Shown here: positions 1-11,066 of the stretch, one piece after another
Position numbering within the stretch: the first letter of the stretch is position 1
Layout of the letters: each line of letters begins with the position of its first letter
Origin: Rachicladosporium sp. CCFEE 5018
Taxonomy: Eukaryota; Ascomycota; Dothideomycetes; Cladosporiales; Cladosporiaceae
Assembly (NCBI GenBank): GCA_002077045.2
Contig: KZ111140.1
Span: 1,668,791 to 1,732,790, forward strand
Direction of reading: 5' to 3'
Length of the DNA: 64,000 nt
The notes under the pieces: generated by a model
Database searches by the model: none
Told to the model about the DNA's origin: nothing
The model's input: the letters and a program-made list of their open reading frames with translations, nothing else
Program-made: the position numbers and the translations under genes

Positions 1-901
1 AATATCGTATTCTTCGTCCCAACACGAAGGAGCGGATCACCTACTGCGTCGTCTCGCTATGCATGAGCGAGAACGCCTACTAGTTCTGAGGCTGGGGATA
101 TCAATGTGAAGGGCAATGAAGCTGCTGAGATCCGGCGTCGGTGACCTTTAAGTGATGCCGGAGGAGCCGTAGCCGCGCGCCGTATTCCATTGTTGCATAT
201 TCAGGTCGAAAACCCTGGACAAGCTGTGTCACATTTGCTTGGAAGCCTCAATGCGCGAGACTCGGTCGCAGATATAGCGTGCCATCTTGAGGACCTGAGA
301 TAGGGAAACAGCTTCCCTCGGGCGACTGTCGACCGTGTTGGGGCGCGATACAGTACACGAAACAGTGTATCGTCTCCGTCGATATCGAGAAATTGTCTGC
401 GATTCCCAGTCTTTTCCGTGGACCTATTGGCCTGAGGCACTCCTCGCGCTGGCTCAATGCGGCAGGTATTTGCGGACGCTCCATTCCACCTACTAGCTAT
501 CAGCCGCGAAACATGGGGAAAGCTCGATCAAGAGCCGAGATTATGCGGTACCTGCGGATAAGGACGATAGCGAAGTACACACATCATGTGTAGTCCGTTG
601 GTCTAGCAGTCTTCCAGTGTCGCACCTCAATATCGTGACCAGACAACATGTTGCCGCCGTTCGACTACTTCGAGCATCGGGCTGCTTGGTGAGTACACGA
701 TGCTATGCTTTCCCGTTGGTCTACTCGATCTGCACTCGTACAGGGCGTTTGGTTTGCCGTTTCTGCCATGGCGATCGAAAGTGGGGGTTGGAATGACTAG
801 ACGGAGACTGACACTCGCACAGCCAACGCAAGCAGACCGAGCGCTCCAGTCGCCTCGCCAATCTCCCGTCTGCATACCACGCCCCAGTCTCATCATCAGA
901 T
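1..901. other. Upstream region of contig 1, no gene supported
   Basis: I find no reading frame here with a recognisable product. Short ORFs occur on both strands, but none has a domain or convincing splice structure. The right part (about 812-901) is open in the amidase frame without an ATG, so it probably holds the amidase 5' intron and a first exon that I could not define. Confidence 0.4.
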
Positions 902-2536
902 CGGGCAATCTACACCAAGCCCATCAACGAGCTCGTCGAAGATGTCCAATCCAAACGCACTCCAGCCGTAGACGTGCTCCGCGCCTATGGCAAAGCTGCA
1001 GTCAAAGCCCATGGCAAGACCAACTGCGTCACCGAAGTCATGATCCAGGAAGCTGAAGGCTGGCTCGCCGATGGCTCCGTCAATCTCTCCGGTCCTCTGG
1101 CTGGCATTCCTGTCAGTCTCAAGGACAGTATCGCTGTTGGCGGTTTCGACGTGAGTGTTGGCTATAGCACAAACACGGGCAAGCCTTACCCAAAGGATGG
1201 CAGTCTTGTGCGGATGCTGAAGAATGCTGGCGCTGTGCCGTTCGTCAAGACTGCCCTGCCAATCACGCTTCTGAGCTTTGAGTCTTTCAATGATGTCTGG
1301 GGTCGAGCCCTGAACCCGCATAACACCAACTACTCGCCTGGTGGTAGCACAGGTGGCGAAGGTGCCTTGCTAGCATTCGGCGGGAGCAGAATAGGCATCG
1401 GCTCTGATGTCGCCGGCTCAGTTCGTGCGCCAGCACACTTCTCAGGCTGCTACAGCTTGCGATGCTCCACTGGCCGCTGGCCGAAGATTGGCGTCAATAC
1501 CTCCATGCCCGGCCAGGAAGGCATAGCATCTGTCTTCTCCCCGATGACACGCACGCTGTCAGACCTCCAGTACTTCACCCGCTCCCTCATTCAGCAGGAG
1601 CCATGGAAATATGATCACTCAGTCCACCCAATGCCCTGGCGCGAAGAGACATACGCTCAATCATCCTCGTCCAAGACTCCCCTCCGCATCGGTGTCATGC
1701 GTACAGACGACGTGGTAAACCCCTCCCCCGCCTGCTCCCGCGCTCTAGACCTCGCAATCTCCGCTCTCAAATCCCAAGGCCACGAAATCATCCCCGTCAC
1801 TCCACCTTCGCCCTACCGCGCCTTAGTGATCGCCTCAAACCTCCTAAATGCCGACGGCACGAAGACCTTCCGCTCCTACTTCCGCACCGGCGAGTCCGAC
1901 GACCCCGGCGCTGCGGCCTTTGGAGCCTACATGCGCCTACCGAGAATCTTCAAGTGGGTGCACTGGGCTTGGACGAAGTACATTCGGCGAGATGAGGTCT
2001 GGGCTGGGCTGTTGGAGCATTGGCATGCTAAGTCTTCGGCTGAGCAGTGGAAGTGGGTCGCTAAGCGTGAGGTGTACAAGTCTGAGTGGCACGATTGGTG
2101 GAATAGCTTTACCTCGCCCTCTCGTCCGGATGTGCTCGACGGCTCAGGGCTGGACGTGATCCTCACGCCTCCAAACGCCCTTCCAGCTACACCGCACGGC
2201 GCCATGAGCACGGCGGCTGCGGGGTGTGGTTACACTTTTCTCTTCAATTTACTCGACTACTCCTGTGGCGTTATGCCGGTGACGAAGGTCGATCCGGCGA
2301 AGGATATGGTCACGCCTGCTATCATGAAGCAGGAGATGGGAAAGAATGCCGTCAGTCGTGGCCTATGGCGGTACTACGATGCTGTGAAGATGGCAGGTTT
2401 GCCCGTGGGTGTGCAAGTCGTGGGTCGGAGGCTAGAGGAGGAGAAGGTGCTTGGTGTCATGGCTATTTTGGAGAAGGGACTGGTTGAGCAAGGCAACAAG
2501 TATGAGCTGCTCGATGGGTGGGATGAGGACGCTTAG
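902..2536 (+). CDS. Amidase-signature family hydrolase (5' end uncertain)
   Basis: Predicted hydrolase of amide or ester bonds of the amidase-signature (FAAH/GatA-like) family. The Ser-Ser-Lys triad is visible: Lys in PVSLKDS, the glycine/serine loop GGSTGGEGA with the cis-Ser, and the nucleophile region GSDVAGSVRAP. Homology-like sequence already begins at about 902 (RAIYTKPINELVEDVQ), upstream of any ATG in frame. The frame is open back to 812, where a stop occurs, so a short 5' exon and an intron are likely; an acceptor ending near 898-900 is possible. The start is therefore not assigned. About 545 codons are visible, which suits the family. The gene converges on the Osh gene fragment downstream. 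There is no second copy in the window, because copy A begins inside the Osh gene. The physiological substrate cannot be told from the sequence. Confidence 0.85.
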   Translation, partial: RAIYTKPINELVEDVQSKRTPAVDVLRAYGKAAVKAHGKTNCVTEVMIQEAEGWLADGSVNLSGPLAGIPVSLKDSIAVGGFDVSVGYSTNTGKPYPKDGSLVRMLKNAGAVPFVKTALPITLLSFESFNDVWGRALNPHNTNYSPGGSTGGEGALLAFGGSRIGIGSDVAGSVRAPAHFSGCYSLRCSTGRWPKIGVNTSMPGQEGIASVFSPMTRTLSDLQYFTRSLIQQEPWKYDHSVHPMPWREETYAQSSSSKTPLRIGVMRTDDVVNPSPACSRALDLAISALKSQGHEIIPVTPPSPYRALVIASNLLNADGTKTFRSYFRTGESDDPGAAAFGAYMRLPRIFKWVHWAWTKYIRRDEVWAGLLEHWHAKSSAEQWKWVAKREVYKSEWHDWWNSFTSPSRPDVLDGSGLDVILTPPNALPATPHGAMSTAAAGCGYTFLFNLLDYSCGVMPVTKVDPAKDMVTPAIMKQEMGKNAVSRGLWRYYDAVKMAGLPVGVQVVGRRLEEEKVLGVMAILEKGLVEQGNKYELLDGWDEDA

Positions 2537-2605
2537 TGGAAGGAGACGAGTTGACACATGAGAAGCTGACGAGCTGTGTTGATTGTAGCTCGATAAGTGA
2601 TCGTC

Positions 2606-3483
2606 TATCCTCGTCTTGATGACTTCATTGCATCTGCAAGCACTCCAGCTATCTGGCGCACAATCGGCATGTGCAGCCCTTGGTATCATTCGCTTTTCCA
2701 TCCCGCTTCATCAGTGTCCAGCAAATGCTCATGTCGCTCGTTCGCTCTCCTGCGTCTATTGCCACTCGTCTGCTCGTACCCGCTTAGTTTCCATCACAAC
2801 CCGCTGTTGTGCATCTCGTCCCTCCTACCTGTCTGATGTCCCGCCAGACAGGCTGTGATATCTATGACTCAGCATCTACAAACGCCTCTTCATTGCCCAA
2901 CGAGTCTTGTCGCACGATCTGGCCTGCGCGGTTCATCGATCCAGCTTGGTTCTGTGTACTACTACTGCTCTTTGCATCGCCGAGCGACATATCTGCAAGC
3001 TGCTTTGTCGGTGCTTGTTGCAAGGCGGACTGCTGCGTGGGTATCATCGGTTGTTGGAGTTGTTGCGGCTGTGACTTGGCCGTCTGTTGTGCGCCTGCAT
3101 GAGAGGCTGCAGCTTCGTTCTGTCCGAAGTCGATGAGATCGTTCGCGCCATCGGTCTGTGGCCGCGTGTGTTGTGATGTAGTGTTGTTGGTCGGAGCCTT
3201 CTCGCTTCTCGATCCTTGTTGTAGCTTCTGTGTGAGCTGTAGTGGTAGTATATGTGTGATGGCAAGTGTTTGCTGCACTTGCTGCTCGGCCGGTAGACTT
3301 GGATCAACCTTCGCGTCGATCACCCAATCAAGCTTCTCTTCGTCTCCTGCGGGTGCGGCGGTGAAGAGCTTTGGCTTCCATTCCGTCTCGCCCCTCTCTG
3401 TTGCTTCTGCTCGTTGCTGCTCCTCGATGGCAGTCTTTGTGTCTGTAGCTCCTCTGTGATCTGACTTCTTGATCGCTTTGTTC
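2606..3483. repeat. 878-bp contig-end overlap with 36592-37469
   Basis: From 2606 up to the gap, the sequence matches 36592-37469 at every position I compared. This includes three positions at which copy A (3584 onward) differs. The match starts exactly at the first base after the second gap and ends exactly at the last base before the first gap. That is the signature of two contig ends that should have been merged. Confidence 0.9.
2862..3483 (-). CDS. Oxysterol-binding (Osh-type) protein, 3' fragment
   Basis: C-terminal part of the lipid-transfer protein described in full at 36847-38470, cut by the assembly gap at 3484. It encodes the end of the ORD fold followed by a Gln/Ser-rich low-complexity tail with a DLIDFG stretch, ending at a stop codon at 2862. 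Its sequence equals copy B, not copy A, so it is best regarded as the same physical gene as 36847-38470 rather than a third paralogue. Confidence 0.85.
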
Positions 3484-3583
3484 NNNNNNNNNNNNNNNNN
3501 NNNNNNNNNNNNNNNNNNNNNNNNNNNNNNNNNNNNNNNNNNNNNNNNNNNNNNNNNNNNNNNNNNNNNNNNNNNNNNNNNNN
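3484..3583. other. Assembly gap (100 N)
   Basis: Exactly 100 N, a default scaffold spacer rather than a measured length. It lies inside Osh exon 2. The sequence on its right (3584 onward) corresponds to 3153 onward on its left, so the two sides overlap in gene content and the gap does not represent missing bases. Confidence 0.95.
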
Positions 3584-4916
3584 GGTCTGTGGCCGCGTGT
3601 GTTGTGATGTAGTGTTGTTGGTCGGAGCCTTCTCGCTTCTCGATCCTTGTTGTAGCTTCTGTGTGAGCTGTAGTGGTAGTATAGGTGTGATGGCAAGTAT
3701 TTGCTGCACTTGCTGCTCGGCCGGTAGACTTGGATCAACCTTCGCGTCGATCACCCAATCAAGCTTCTCTTCGTCTCCTGCGGGTGCGGCGGTGAAGAGC
3801 TTTGGCTTCCATTCCGTCTCGCCCCTCTCTGTTGCTTCTGCTCGTTGCTGCTCCTCGATGGCAGTCTTAGTGTCTGTAGCTCCTCTGTGATCTGACTTCT
3901 TGATCGCTTTGTTCGTTGCATCCCATAGCCTCTGAGACTCCCTGGGGTCTTGCTCTTCTAGTGGCCTGGACTTTGGAAATGATGGCTTTGCAGAGCTTGC
4001 GTCAAATAGCAGCTGCTTCTTGCCTGTGCTCAGATCCTTGATGAACATCTCGCCGTGCCAGAAGCCGCTGAGCTCGAAGAGTGCCTTGCCAGTACGCGAG
4101 TCTTTGATGTTTCCGCCTATTGCGTTGTATGTGCCTCCCACCCAACCTTTGACCTTGAATTCGACGTCTGCTTCCAGTCCGGTCTCTGGACAGCGGACGA
4201 CTGCATGATCGCCGAGCTCGTACTTCATCTTGCCGAAGAGAATACCTCGCGCGTACATGTTGGGTTGGGTAATGAAGCTGGTCTCGTCAGTAATATGATC
4301 AGACGTGAGGGACATCGAAGTACACGTACTATCGCTCGTTTCGGTCTGTAAATCGCATGACCGCGATGCCTTCCATGAAGCTGCCTGCGCTGTTGCCAAG
4401 GAACTTGCTACGAGGCTTTAGAGTTCCGTCTATGCGGATGTGGTGTTCTGGTGCCATGAAGAAGTATGAGGATTTCGGAGGGTGATGGCACGTTTGCTCG
4501 GAGATGTAGTAGCCTCGCGTTCCATCTGGATAGTCCCACCATCCTGTGAAGACTTCGCCGAGAATCGGATTGAGGGGCTTTTTCACGCCCGGAGGCTTTA
4601 TATGCCAACCGGAAAGGTAAAATTTGGTGACTGCCACAAATCTCTGTAGTGGATCGTCGATAGTAGGTAGGTGTAGGAGCTGGTCGGGGTGTGCCATGAA
4701 GTTTGTTATGCGTTCTAGCATACTTCGCGGCTCCAGGATGAAGGTAGGTAGGGTGATGCGTGAGAGATCTGCGCCTGGTCGTAGCTGTGCGATGATGTGG
4801 CTGATGACATTGCCCTGCTCGGAGGAGACGACGGTTTCGTCCTCGTCGGTCTCGCTGACTTGATCTGTACTTGAGCGGGCGGAGCCGAGGCTGTTCTTGC
4901 GGTGACCGAGTACCAT
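3584..4916 (-). CDS. Oxysterol-binding (Osh-type) lipid transfer protein, copy A, 3' truncated by gap
   Basis: Predicted cytosolic sterol/phospholipid exchange protein with an OSBP-related domain. Exon 1 (4330-4916) starts at an ATG and encodes the KKPLNPILGE lipid-site motif (about residues 112-121) and the OSBP signature EQTCHHPP (about 140-147; cysteine instead of the usual serine). A 52-nt intron (4278-4329, donor GTACGT, branch TACTGAC, acceptor CAG) joins it to exon 2, which opens with FITQPNMYARGILFGKM. Exon 2 runs into the N gap at 3583, so the stop is missing in this copy. A short Osh6/7-type protein without PH or ankyrin domains is the likeliest class. The nearest upstream gene is the M28 peptidase at 7059. 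Confidence 0.88.
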
Positions 4917-7058
4917 GGTGGCGGAGAGGGTGGTGGTAGCGGAGCGGTGCTGATGGAGGATCAGGCGTTAGTGTGGTGCAGAGTAGTGGGTGAAGTGAGA
5001 AAGAAGAGTGAATGAAGAAAAGAGAGGTAAGGTCAGTCAATCAGGCCGCCAGGCAAGCAAGAATGGAACGCCTCACAGCAAGCAAGCACGTTGTTGTTGT
5101 CTCCACTTGCCCAGGTACAAGCTTTTGCAACGAGGTTCGCGTCACACGTCACATCCGCGGGGTCGCGAGTGACATGGCTTGGCATTTCTCCCGACTTCAT
5201 GTGTCGGATGTCGTCTTGCACGGGTTGCACAAAGTTCCTCCAACATCGATAGCCAGTGGTCTTCTCCATCGCTGTACCTTGTAGCTGGAATGCATTCCGG
5301 TGCGCATGGTGTAAGTGCTGTCAAGTTTGGTATATCTCGGAGAGATCAAGGATCCACGGCAAAGTCGGACTTCTCCGTTGGTCTCCTCTGATGATAGCGA
5401 GGGACACCACTGCAATGGCTTGACGTATACAACCATTCGCGAGTGGAGACCTCCGTCGAGAGAGTATCAATCTGCAAGGCGGACTTGGGCATGGGAGTTC
5501 CATTTCTTGCTCTCTCAGAAGCGAGGTTTGACGCCTTCGCAGTCGCGGTGCAGTCGATGGGTCCATTGTCAAGGTCCAGCAACCATCGAGAGACCTACGA
5601 CAGTGCTTGCTTGCTGTGCTATACCTATGCCAAACGATGAAACGCCTCAATGAAACGACTCAACGTACCTCAATAAATGCCCGGGGGAGGTGGTTGTGCC
5701 GGCGGGGAGGCACAAACCCAGCACACCCCCGACCACAGCAAGCGGCGTCGCGGTCTGGTGAAGCGGCACGCATACCACGGCACGGTGTTGTAGCCGTGCG
5801 CGATGCGCACCCGCGCACAGGGGACCACACTGAGCACGTACGTGTGCTCGCAATGTCTAAACGCGTGGACAACGCCACGCCGGCACATGTTGCTAGCTAC
5901 CTAGTCAGTATAATGGCCCCTGCTCATTTCGTCGAAATATGGACTTACGGAGTCGAGGGAGAGAGGTTTGCTGTGATCTAGTGAGTATACAATCAGCTTT
6001 GTCCTTTTACACCATCTCCTTGCAATTTTCCTCGATCATCGAGTCTCGTCGTGGAACAATAGACGTACTTACTGTGGGGCTGATCTGCTCTACCATGTCA
6101 GTCAACAGTCCATTATCTCAATGTCAGCAGATCGGAGTCTCTACTTACGAGGCGTCGTCGTGTCTGCTATATTCAACGAACTAACTGTTAGCTACGCGTC
6201 CTCACTCTACGAGGACTCGATGGGGTCTTGCTCACCTTGCTTGATGTCTTGTTCGTGTCAAGAAAGGGAAGAGTCAGTGAACTTCAGTTCATTCTGACTA
6301 GCTCGTGGGAGGGGCTACGGGATTGTCCGCTCGTCTACAGTACTTAGGAAGGAGCGGAGTACGGAGGAGCGAGTCGATGTTCGAGCTACTTCCACCCTTG
6401 CAACCGTGTGTCTTGCATAGCGACCAGGACGTGATCGATCCAACCTACAACAAGCACGAATACACGGAGCGTGTACAAACAGCCATCTAAAGAGCGAACA
6501 CTGTCGACGACTCGACGACTTCTCCCGACATCTGCGCATACGAAGTTGCAAACGATACTGGGCTGGCGTCGTTGGGAGACAAGAGGGCTTTCCGTTCGTC
6601 CGTTATCAATCACAGCACTTGCATGACCGGGTCAAAAGAATACATCGAGTCGCGACCCGATGACCATCAGAGCCATCCCGTCGTTACTGGTCTGCTCACT
6701 GAGGCGAGAAGCATGAGATAAGGTTGATGCCACAGACATGTGAGGCCGACACGACAAGAGCGCGCTACAGTAAAGTCCATTGTACTCAGCCGACTCGCCA
6801 CGATGTTGTTGGGAAGCACCAGATCGTCGTCGACACGATACAGTTGAGACTATATGAGCGAGAGGCAGCGAAGACACATTGGAATGAAGCATCCCCTCTC
6901 ACCTGCGCAAATTGAGTGACTGACAGCGAGCCGTTGCCAGTACCGCGTAACGAAGCAGTAAATTGAGGCTCATGATGGTGAGATTGAGTTCTGTACAATA
7001 TGAAGCGCAGTGCAGGCTGGCTTTTTCACTCTTGCTACATCTCTTCCTCGCTCTCAGA
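4917..7058. other. Long intergenic region, copy A
   Basis: No protein family is recognised. The part next to the Osh ATG is its promoter and 5' UTR, rich in GGTGG/GAGG tracts. A block around 5.65-6.26 kb is dense in minus-strand splice-site-like signals and is listed separately. The remainder (6.3-7.0 kb) holds short ORFs on both strands that are not preserved in frame between the two copies. Confidence 0.4.
5670..6260 (-). other. Candidate multi-intron transcript of unknown nature, copy A
   Basis: On the minus strand several consensus introns follow each other. GTGAGC at about 6234 pairs with an acceptor CTAACAG (branch GCTAAC). GTAAGT at about 6149 pairs with a CTGAC branch and GAGCAG. GTAAGTACG at about 6072 pairs with ATCACAG. 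GTAAGTCC at about 5946 pairs with TACTGACTAG. They delimit tiny exons of roughly 10-40 nt. Downstream a GC-rich block (5670-5888) keeps an open frame of about 72 codons and differs at only about one base from 39265-39483. In copy B the third donor is changed (GTAAGT to GTAGAT). I cannot name a product. It could be a non-coding or snoRNA-host-type RNA, or a fast-evolving small protein gene. Confidence 0.25.
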
Positions 7059-8602
7059 CTACAACGGCAGCGGGAACACAGCCGGACTCTTCTTCCCATC
7101 CTTGCCCACGGCCCTAATCCCAAACTGCAAATCATCCTTGGGCAGGTCCGCTGTGACCGTTCCCACATTCCCAGCATTGAGGTAGTGACTCCACTGCAAC
7201 GCACCACTAACTCTCCACACCAACTCATAGCTTGCCACCAACGTATCATTTCCAGTGTTCCAGTTGAACTTGCTCAGATTATTCACAATAGCCAGACTGG
7301 TATTCCGGAACGTCGCTGGCACGCCCACAGACTGCGAGATCGTGACGTTCTTCGGCATCGCCGGGGCGTTCGCCGCAGACCACATAGTCGCGAGATTCGT
7401 CCTGGTCACGCGCTGCAGGTACTCGAAGTTCACGAACTCGATATTGTCACCGTACACAACGCCGTCTTGCACGCGCGGGTCTTGGTGCTGGTGCTTGTAA
7501 TCTTCCACGGCTTCGGTGAAGCGAACAGCCGGAAAGCCCTTGGAAAGGAAACTTTGGTGGTCGCCACCTCGGAGGAAGCGATCGGGCCGGTAGATCAGGG
7601 CAACTTGCATGTCCAGGTACTGCACTGCGCCGGCAGCGACTTCGGCTATGAAGCGGCCGAGGTTGCGAGCCGGGGAGTCGTTCTCACCGCCTATGAGGGC
7701 TGTGGTTTGCAAGAGGTTGGCACTTGAGGCGTTCGGGTAGAATAGCGAAGCACCGAATAGTCGGATGGTGTGCGGGTTGATCGGCGTGGTTGGTAAGAAG
7801 CTTCCTTGGCCCACGATGTCGTTGTTCCAGTTTCCTTCGACGTTGTAGGACTGGTTTTTGAGAGTCCCGGCAAGATTGTTGGAGCCGTAGAGACCTTGCT
7901 CTTCGCCTGCTACTGCTGCGAAGATCATTGTGGCGGCGGGTCTGAGCTTAGCGCACATGCGGGCCATCTCAAGGACGAGAGCCACTCCTGACGCATCGTC
8001 GTCGGCACCTGGCGCGTCGCCAGTGTAGTCGTTAATATCTAGGCGGCGGGAATCGTAGTGACCTGTGACGACGTACCTGGCGCGCCACATTAGTAACTCG
8101 TCTTGCAGACCATTTCAAGTGTTGTGACTTACACTCGGTTGGGATCAGTAGTCCCGTTGATCCTCGCGACCACATTCGTGATGTTCACAGGGAACAGAAT
8201 CCTGCTCGCCACGGGCTGGATGTAAGAGTTGAAGAACACATCTACATTCCCATCGCTCGTAGCAGCGATTCCCTGCATCTCCCTCAACAGCCAGTCCCTC
8301 GCAGCTCCGATGCCTCGTGTAGTGGAATTCTGCTGCGAGAGCGTATGCCTCGTGCCGAAGCTCACGAGCTTCTCCACCGTCCGGCGTAGACGCTTTTGGT
8401 CGACTTGCGCGATCATGTTTCGGGTCTGGCGATCTGGTGCTTGGGGAATGAGCTGGCTGCCATTATTGTCCGTGGGCGGCCAGGAAGCCTCAGGCGCGTA
8501 GCCAAATGGCTGACCTGGCATGAAGTTGGAGCCGGGGAGATTCTGCCATGATGTTGCTGTGGCCGTAGCCAGAAGACCTGAGACGGCGAGGGAGATCTTC
8601 AT
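7059..8602 (-). CDS. Secreted M28-family zinc aminopeptidase, copy A (intact)
   Basis: Predicted secreted aminopeptidase of family M28. Exons 8133-8602 and 7059-8076 are joined across a 56-nt intron (8077-8132; donor GTAAGT, acceptor CCAG) to give 495 residues. The N-terminus MKISLAVSGLLATATATS is a signal peptide. The two-zinc centre is visible: His163 in GHYDSR, the bridging Asp in GADDDASG (about 183), Glu215/216 in GEEQGL, Asp243 in NWNNDIVG and His330 in GGDHQSF. The C-terminal ~110 residues form a separate beta-rich region (fibronectin-III-like, inferred). Several N-x-S/T sites agree with secretion. Its role is probably extracellular peptide use. The other copy (40654-42196) carries a frameshift. 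Confidence 0.9.
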
Positions 8603-9216
8603 GTTGTCTGGACGTCCTTCACAACAGTTCAGGGATGAGTTTGCATAGAAGCCGCAACGTACCAGCGACCTACATAAGGTCTACTTTCTGCACCTCGCAT
8701 CATCACCTGGTATGAAGCCGCCAACTGCCTCTCCTGGCCTAGCATATCGCCATTGCATGGCTGTCACGGTCATGCTGGGCGATCACTGGCGATGCAGAGC
8801 TAGATCGGCGCAGGACCCAATGATCTGGATTGGCAGCTTTATCTGCCGCGCAGAATGACGGCATTTGCATGGCTGCCATGCGGCTTGGGGGAGGCTCTTG
8901 ACAATCAGCGGGGTTGGAGCACGGTGAAGGTATGGCTCCTGCCTGATTGGGTTGATGTTGATGAGCTGCCAGGTACGGGAAGCTTTGGTGGAGCATTGGT
9001 TTTCGAGGGACGTGCACGGTGTGTCACTGCTGCCATTGACAGCTCCAGCGCTTCGGTCGGAGACACGCCATGTTAACGAGAAGTGAGATGTACTATGTAG
9101 CTAATGCGGAACGGCTGAGGGCTCCCTTGACTACTGCAGTGCGCCAGGCGATGCAAAAAGTCGGTTGCGGAAACAGAGACTACAATCTGAGGTGCATTTA
9201 AAGGTATTCATGCTAT
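8603..9216. other. Intergenic, no gene seen
   Basis: Promoter and 5' UTR of the M28 gene plus the 3' region of the S33 gene. It is almost identical between copies (42197-42809). No conserved frame, tRNA or repeat is seen. Confidence 0.5.
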
Positions 9217-10296
9217 CTACTCCTCCGTCAAGAACAGACCCAAAGCAAGGATGAACTCCTCAGTCTCATCCAGTTGCGGACAGTGTCCACTCAGCCCAAA
9301 CCGCACCCACTTCACCTTCGCACTTGGCTTGGTGAAGTACGGCTGCACGGCCTCATCTTGCGCCTCATCATACCTCCCATTGATCACCAGTATACCTCCA
9401 GGCACAGTCCTCTGCGTCACCTGTCTCAAGCCCTCCTCTATCGTCCACGTCTTCAGACTGCCTGTGACATAGAACTCGGACGGCCCATTCATGGTTTCGT
9501 AAACCGTATTGTCTTCTGCCAGGGCGCTGAACGAATCGTTGAGCTCTTTCGGGAATGGGTTTAGACGGCAGACGTGACGCTGGTAGAAGACGTTGACGGC
9601 ATCTTCGTACTCTTTCGTGTCAGTAGTACCGTCTTTCTCGCAGCGTGTGAGGGTCTCTTGGACATCCTTAGGTAGTCCAGCACGAAGCTTGTCACAGACC
9701 TTGAAGACTCGTCAGTACCGTGTACCATAGTGGAAGTAGGAAGATTGCGGCCATACCTTCACCCATGTGATCATCGAAGCCGGAGAGTCCGCCACGATCA
9801 CCTTGTTCAGTCCCTCCGGCTGCGTGATCGCATATTGCCCAGCCATCATGCCGCCCCAGCTTTGTCCCAGCAGATCGAAAGTCTTGATCCCAAGACGTGA
9901 TTTCAAGTTGTCCAGCTCTGCCATGAAGAGCTCCGGGTTGAAGAACTTCGCGTCATGCTTCTTTTCCTTGAAATGTGTGCTCGCACCGCAGCCCACTTGA
10001 TCATACATGATCACCGGTATGCCATAGTCTTCGTAGATGAGCGAGATAGGTAGGAGGTAGCTGTGAGGAACTCCGGGACCACCATGCAGACAGATCAGCG
10101 GGACCTTGGAGGACTTGCTCAGATCTCCCCATAGCCAGTAGTGCGTTTTGGCCTTGTCGCCTGTACTCGGGATCGTGAATGGGATGTCGCCTTCGCTCGT
10201 GTGTTTAGGATATGGGCGGACTTGGCCAGGTGGGCGGACCGGAATGGTGGGATCTGAAGCCATCGTCGTTGTGTTTGGAGAGCCTGCGTTGGGCAT
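9217..10296 (-). CDS. Proline iminopeptidase-like alpha/beta hydrolase (S33), copy A
   Basis: Predicted cytosolic aminopeptidase or amino-acid amidase of the S33 alpha/beta-hydrolase family. Exons 9757-10296 and 9700-side exon 9217-9699 are separated by a 57-nt intron (9700-9756, donor GTATGG, branch TACTGAC), giving 340 residues. Visible elements are the oxyanion motif HGGPG (71-75), the nucleophile elbow GQSWGG (Ser146), the acid Asp291 in NGRYDE and the base His319 in GLSGHCPQ. There is no signal peptide. The start chosen is the ATG preceding PNAGSPNTT; a second in-frame Met lies about ten residues later and could also serve. Length and motif order are normal for fungal members. The substrate is not determined by sequence. 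Confidence 0.9.
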
Positions 10297-11066
10297 ATTG
10301 TGAAAGGCTAGGCAGACACAGAAGACGAGAAAACTTAGGACGCGCTTGACACCTTACCTCCCCAAAAAGCTATACTGCTCCAGCGAACATTTATAGGTAG
10401 GTTTCGAATGGCTGACAGCAGCGCTAAGGCGCAACAGGCAGGTCGAGAGGGGTCATTGCGGGCAAGTGAACAAGCTGTGCTGTCATGTCTCCTTCCTCCG
10501 ACTGCCCACCTGTCGAACGCTTCTGCTACAGGCCGTGCGGATGGTAAAAACAGTGTGCAGGATATGAGAGCAAGAGGCAAGTCCTGCACCTCAAGAGCAC
10601 AACGCCGGGCCGTGTGAACAAGCTCCCGGCGCAGAGCTCCGCCGCCAAGGCATTGACAGCGACGACTCCCTCCACCAATGTCCAATCTGAACTCTTGTGA
10701 TACGTTCATTGAGCCTATCAGTTCTTGTTCCGAATTGCCAATGTCGCCAGCTTCTAAAGACCTGACGAGCTCATGGTCAAGCGCTGAGATGTAGCGTCGG
10801 TGGCAGCTCCTGCCTTCCGTTCGTCCATCTGGTACTGTACATGTAAGTGTCTTTGCCACCTCATTTGGACTCAATCAATCGGCTTCGCTCTTCCATGGGA
10901 GCGAAGGTAGCCTGATCTATCGCTCAACACGACACATGTGCCTCATCACTCGTCCGATTATGCAATAGCAAGCTCGCGGATACCATACGTGGGCTCGCTG
11001 CTCAGATACACCAGGCATCTACGAACAGCAAGGGACCGTCCTGAAAGATCTTCCGGCCAAATCGTA
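10297..11066. other. Divergent promoter region between S33 hydrolase and nicotinamidase, copy A
   Basis: This holds the divergent 5' regions of the two genes. It is more diverged from copy B (43890-44659) than coding DNA is, with several small indels. An open frame in phase with nicotinamidase exists from 10938, but its two copies differ at about 11 of 43 codons, so it looks like 5' UTR rather than coding sequence. No other gene is seen. Confidence 0.5.

Noticed and set aside
5990..6110. Box C/D snoRNA within the 104-nt candidate intron
   Set aside because: A CGATGATC and a CTGA occur, but the C box is imperfect, the spacing is short, and I could not find a convincing rRNA guide segment.
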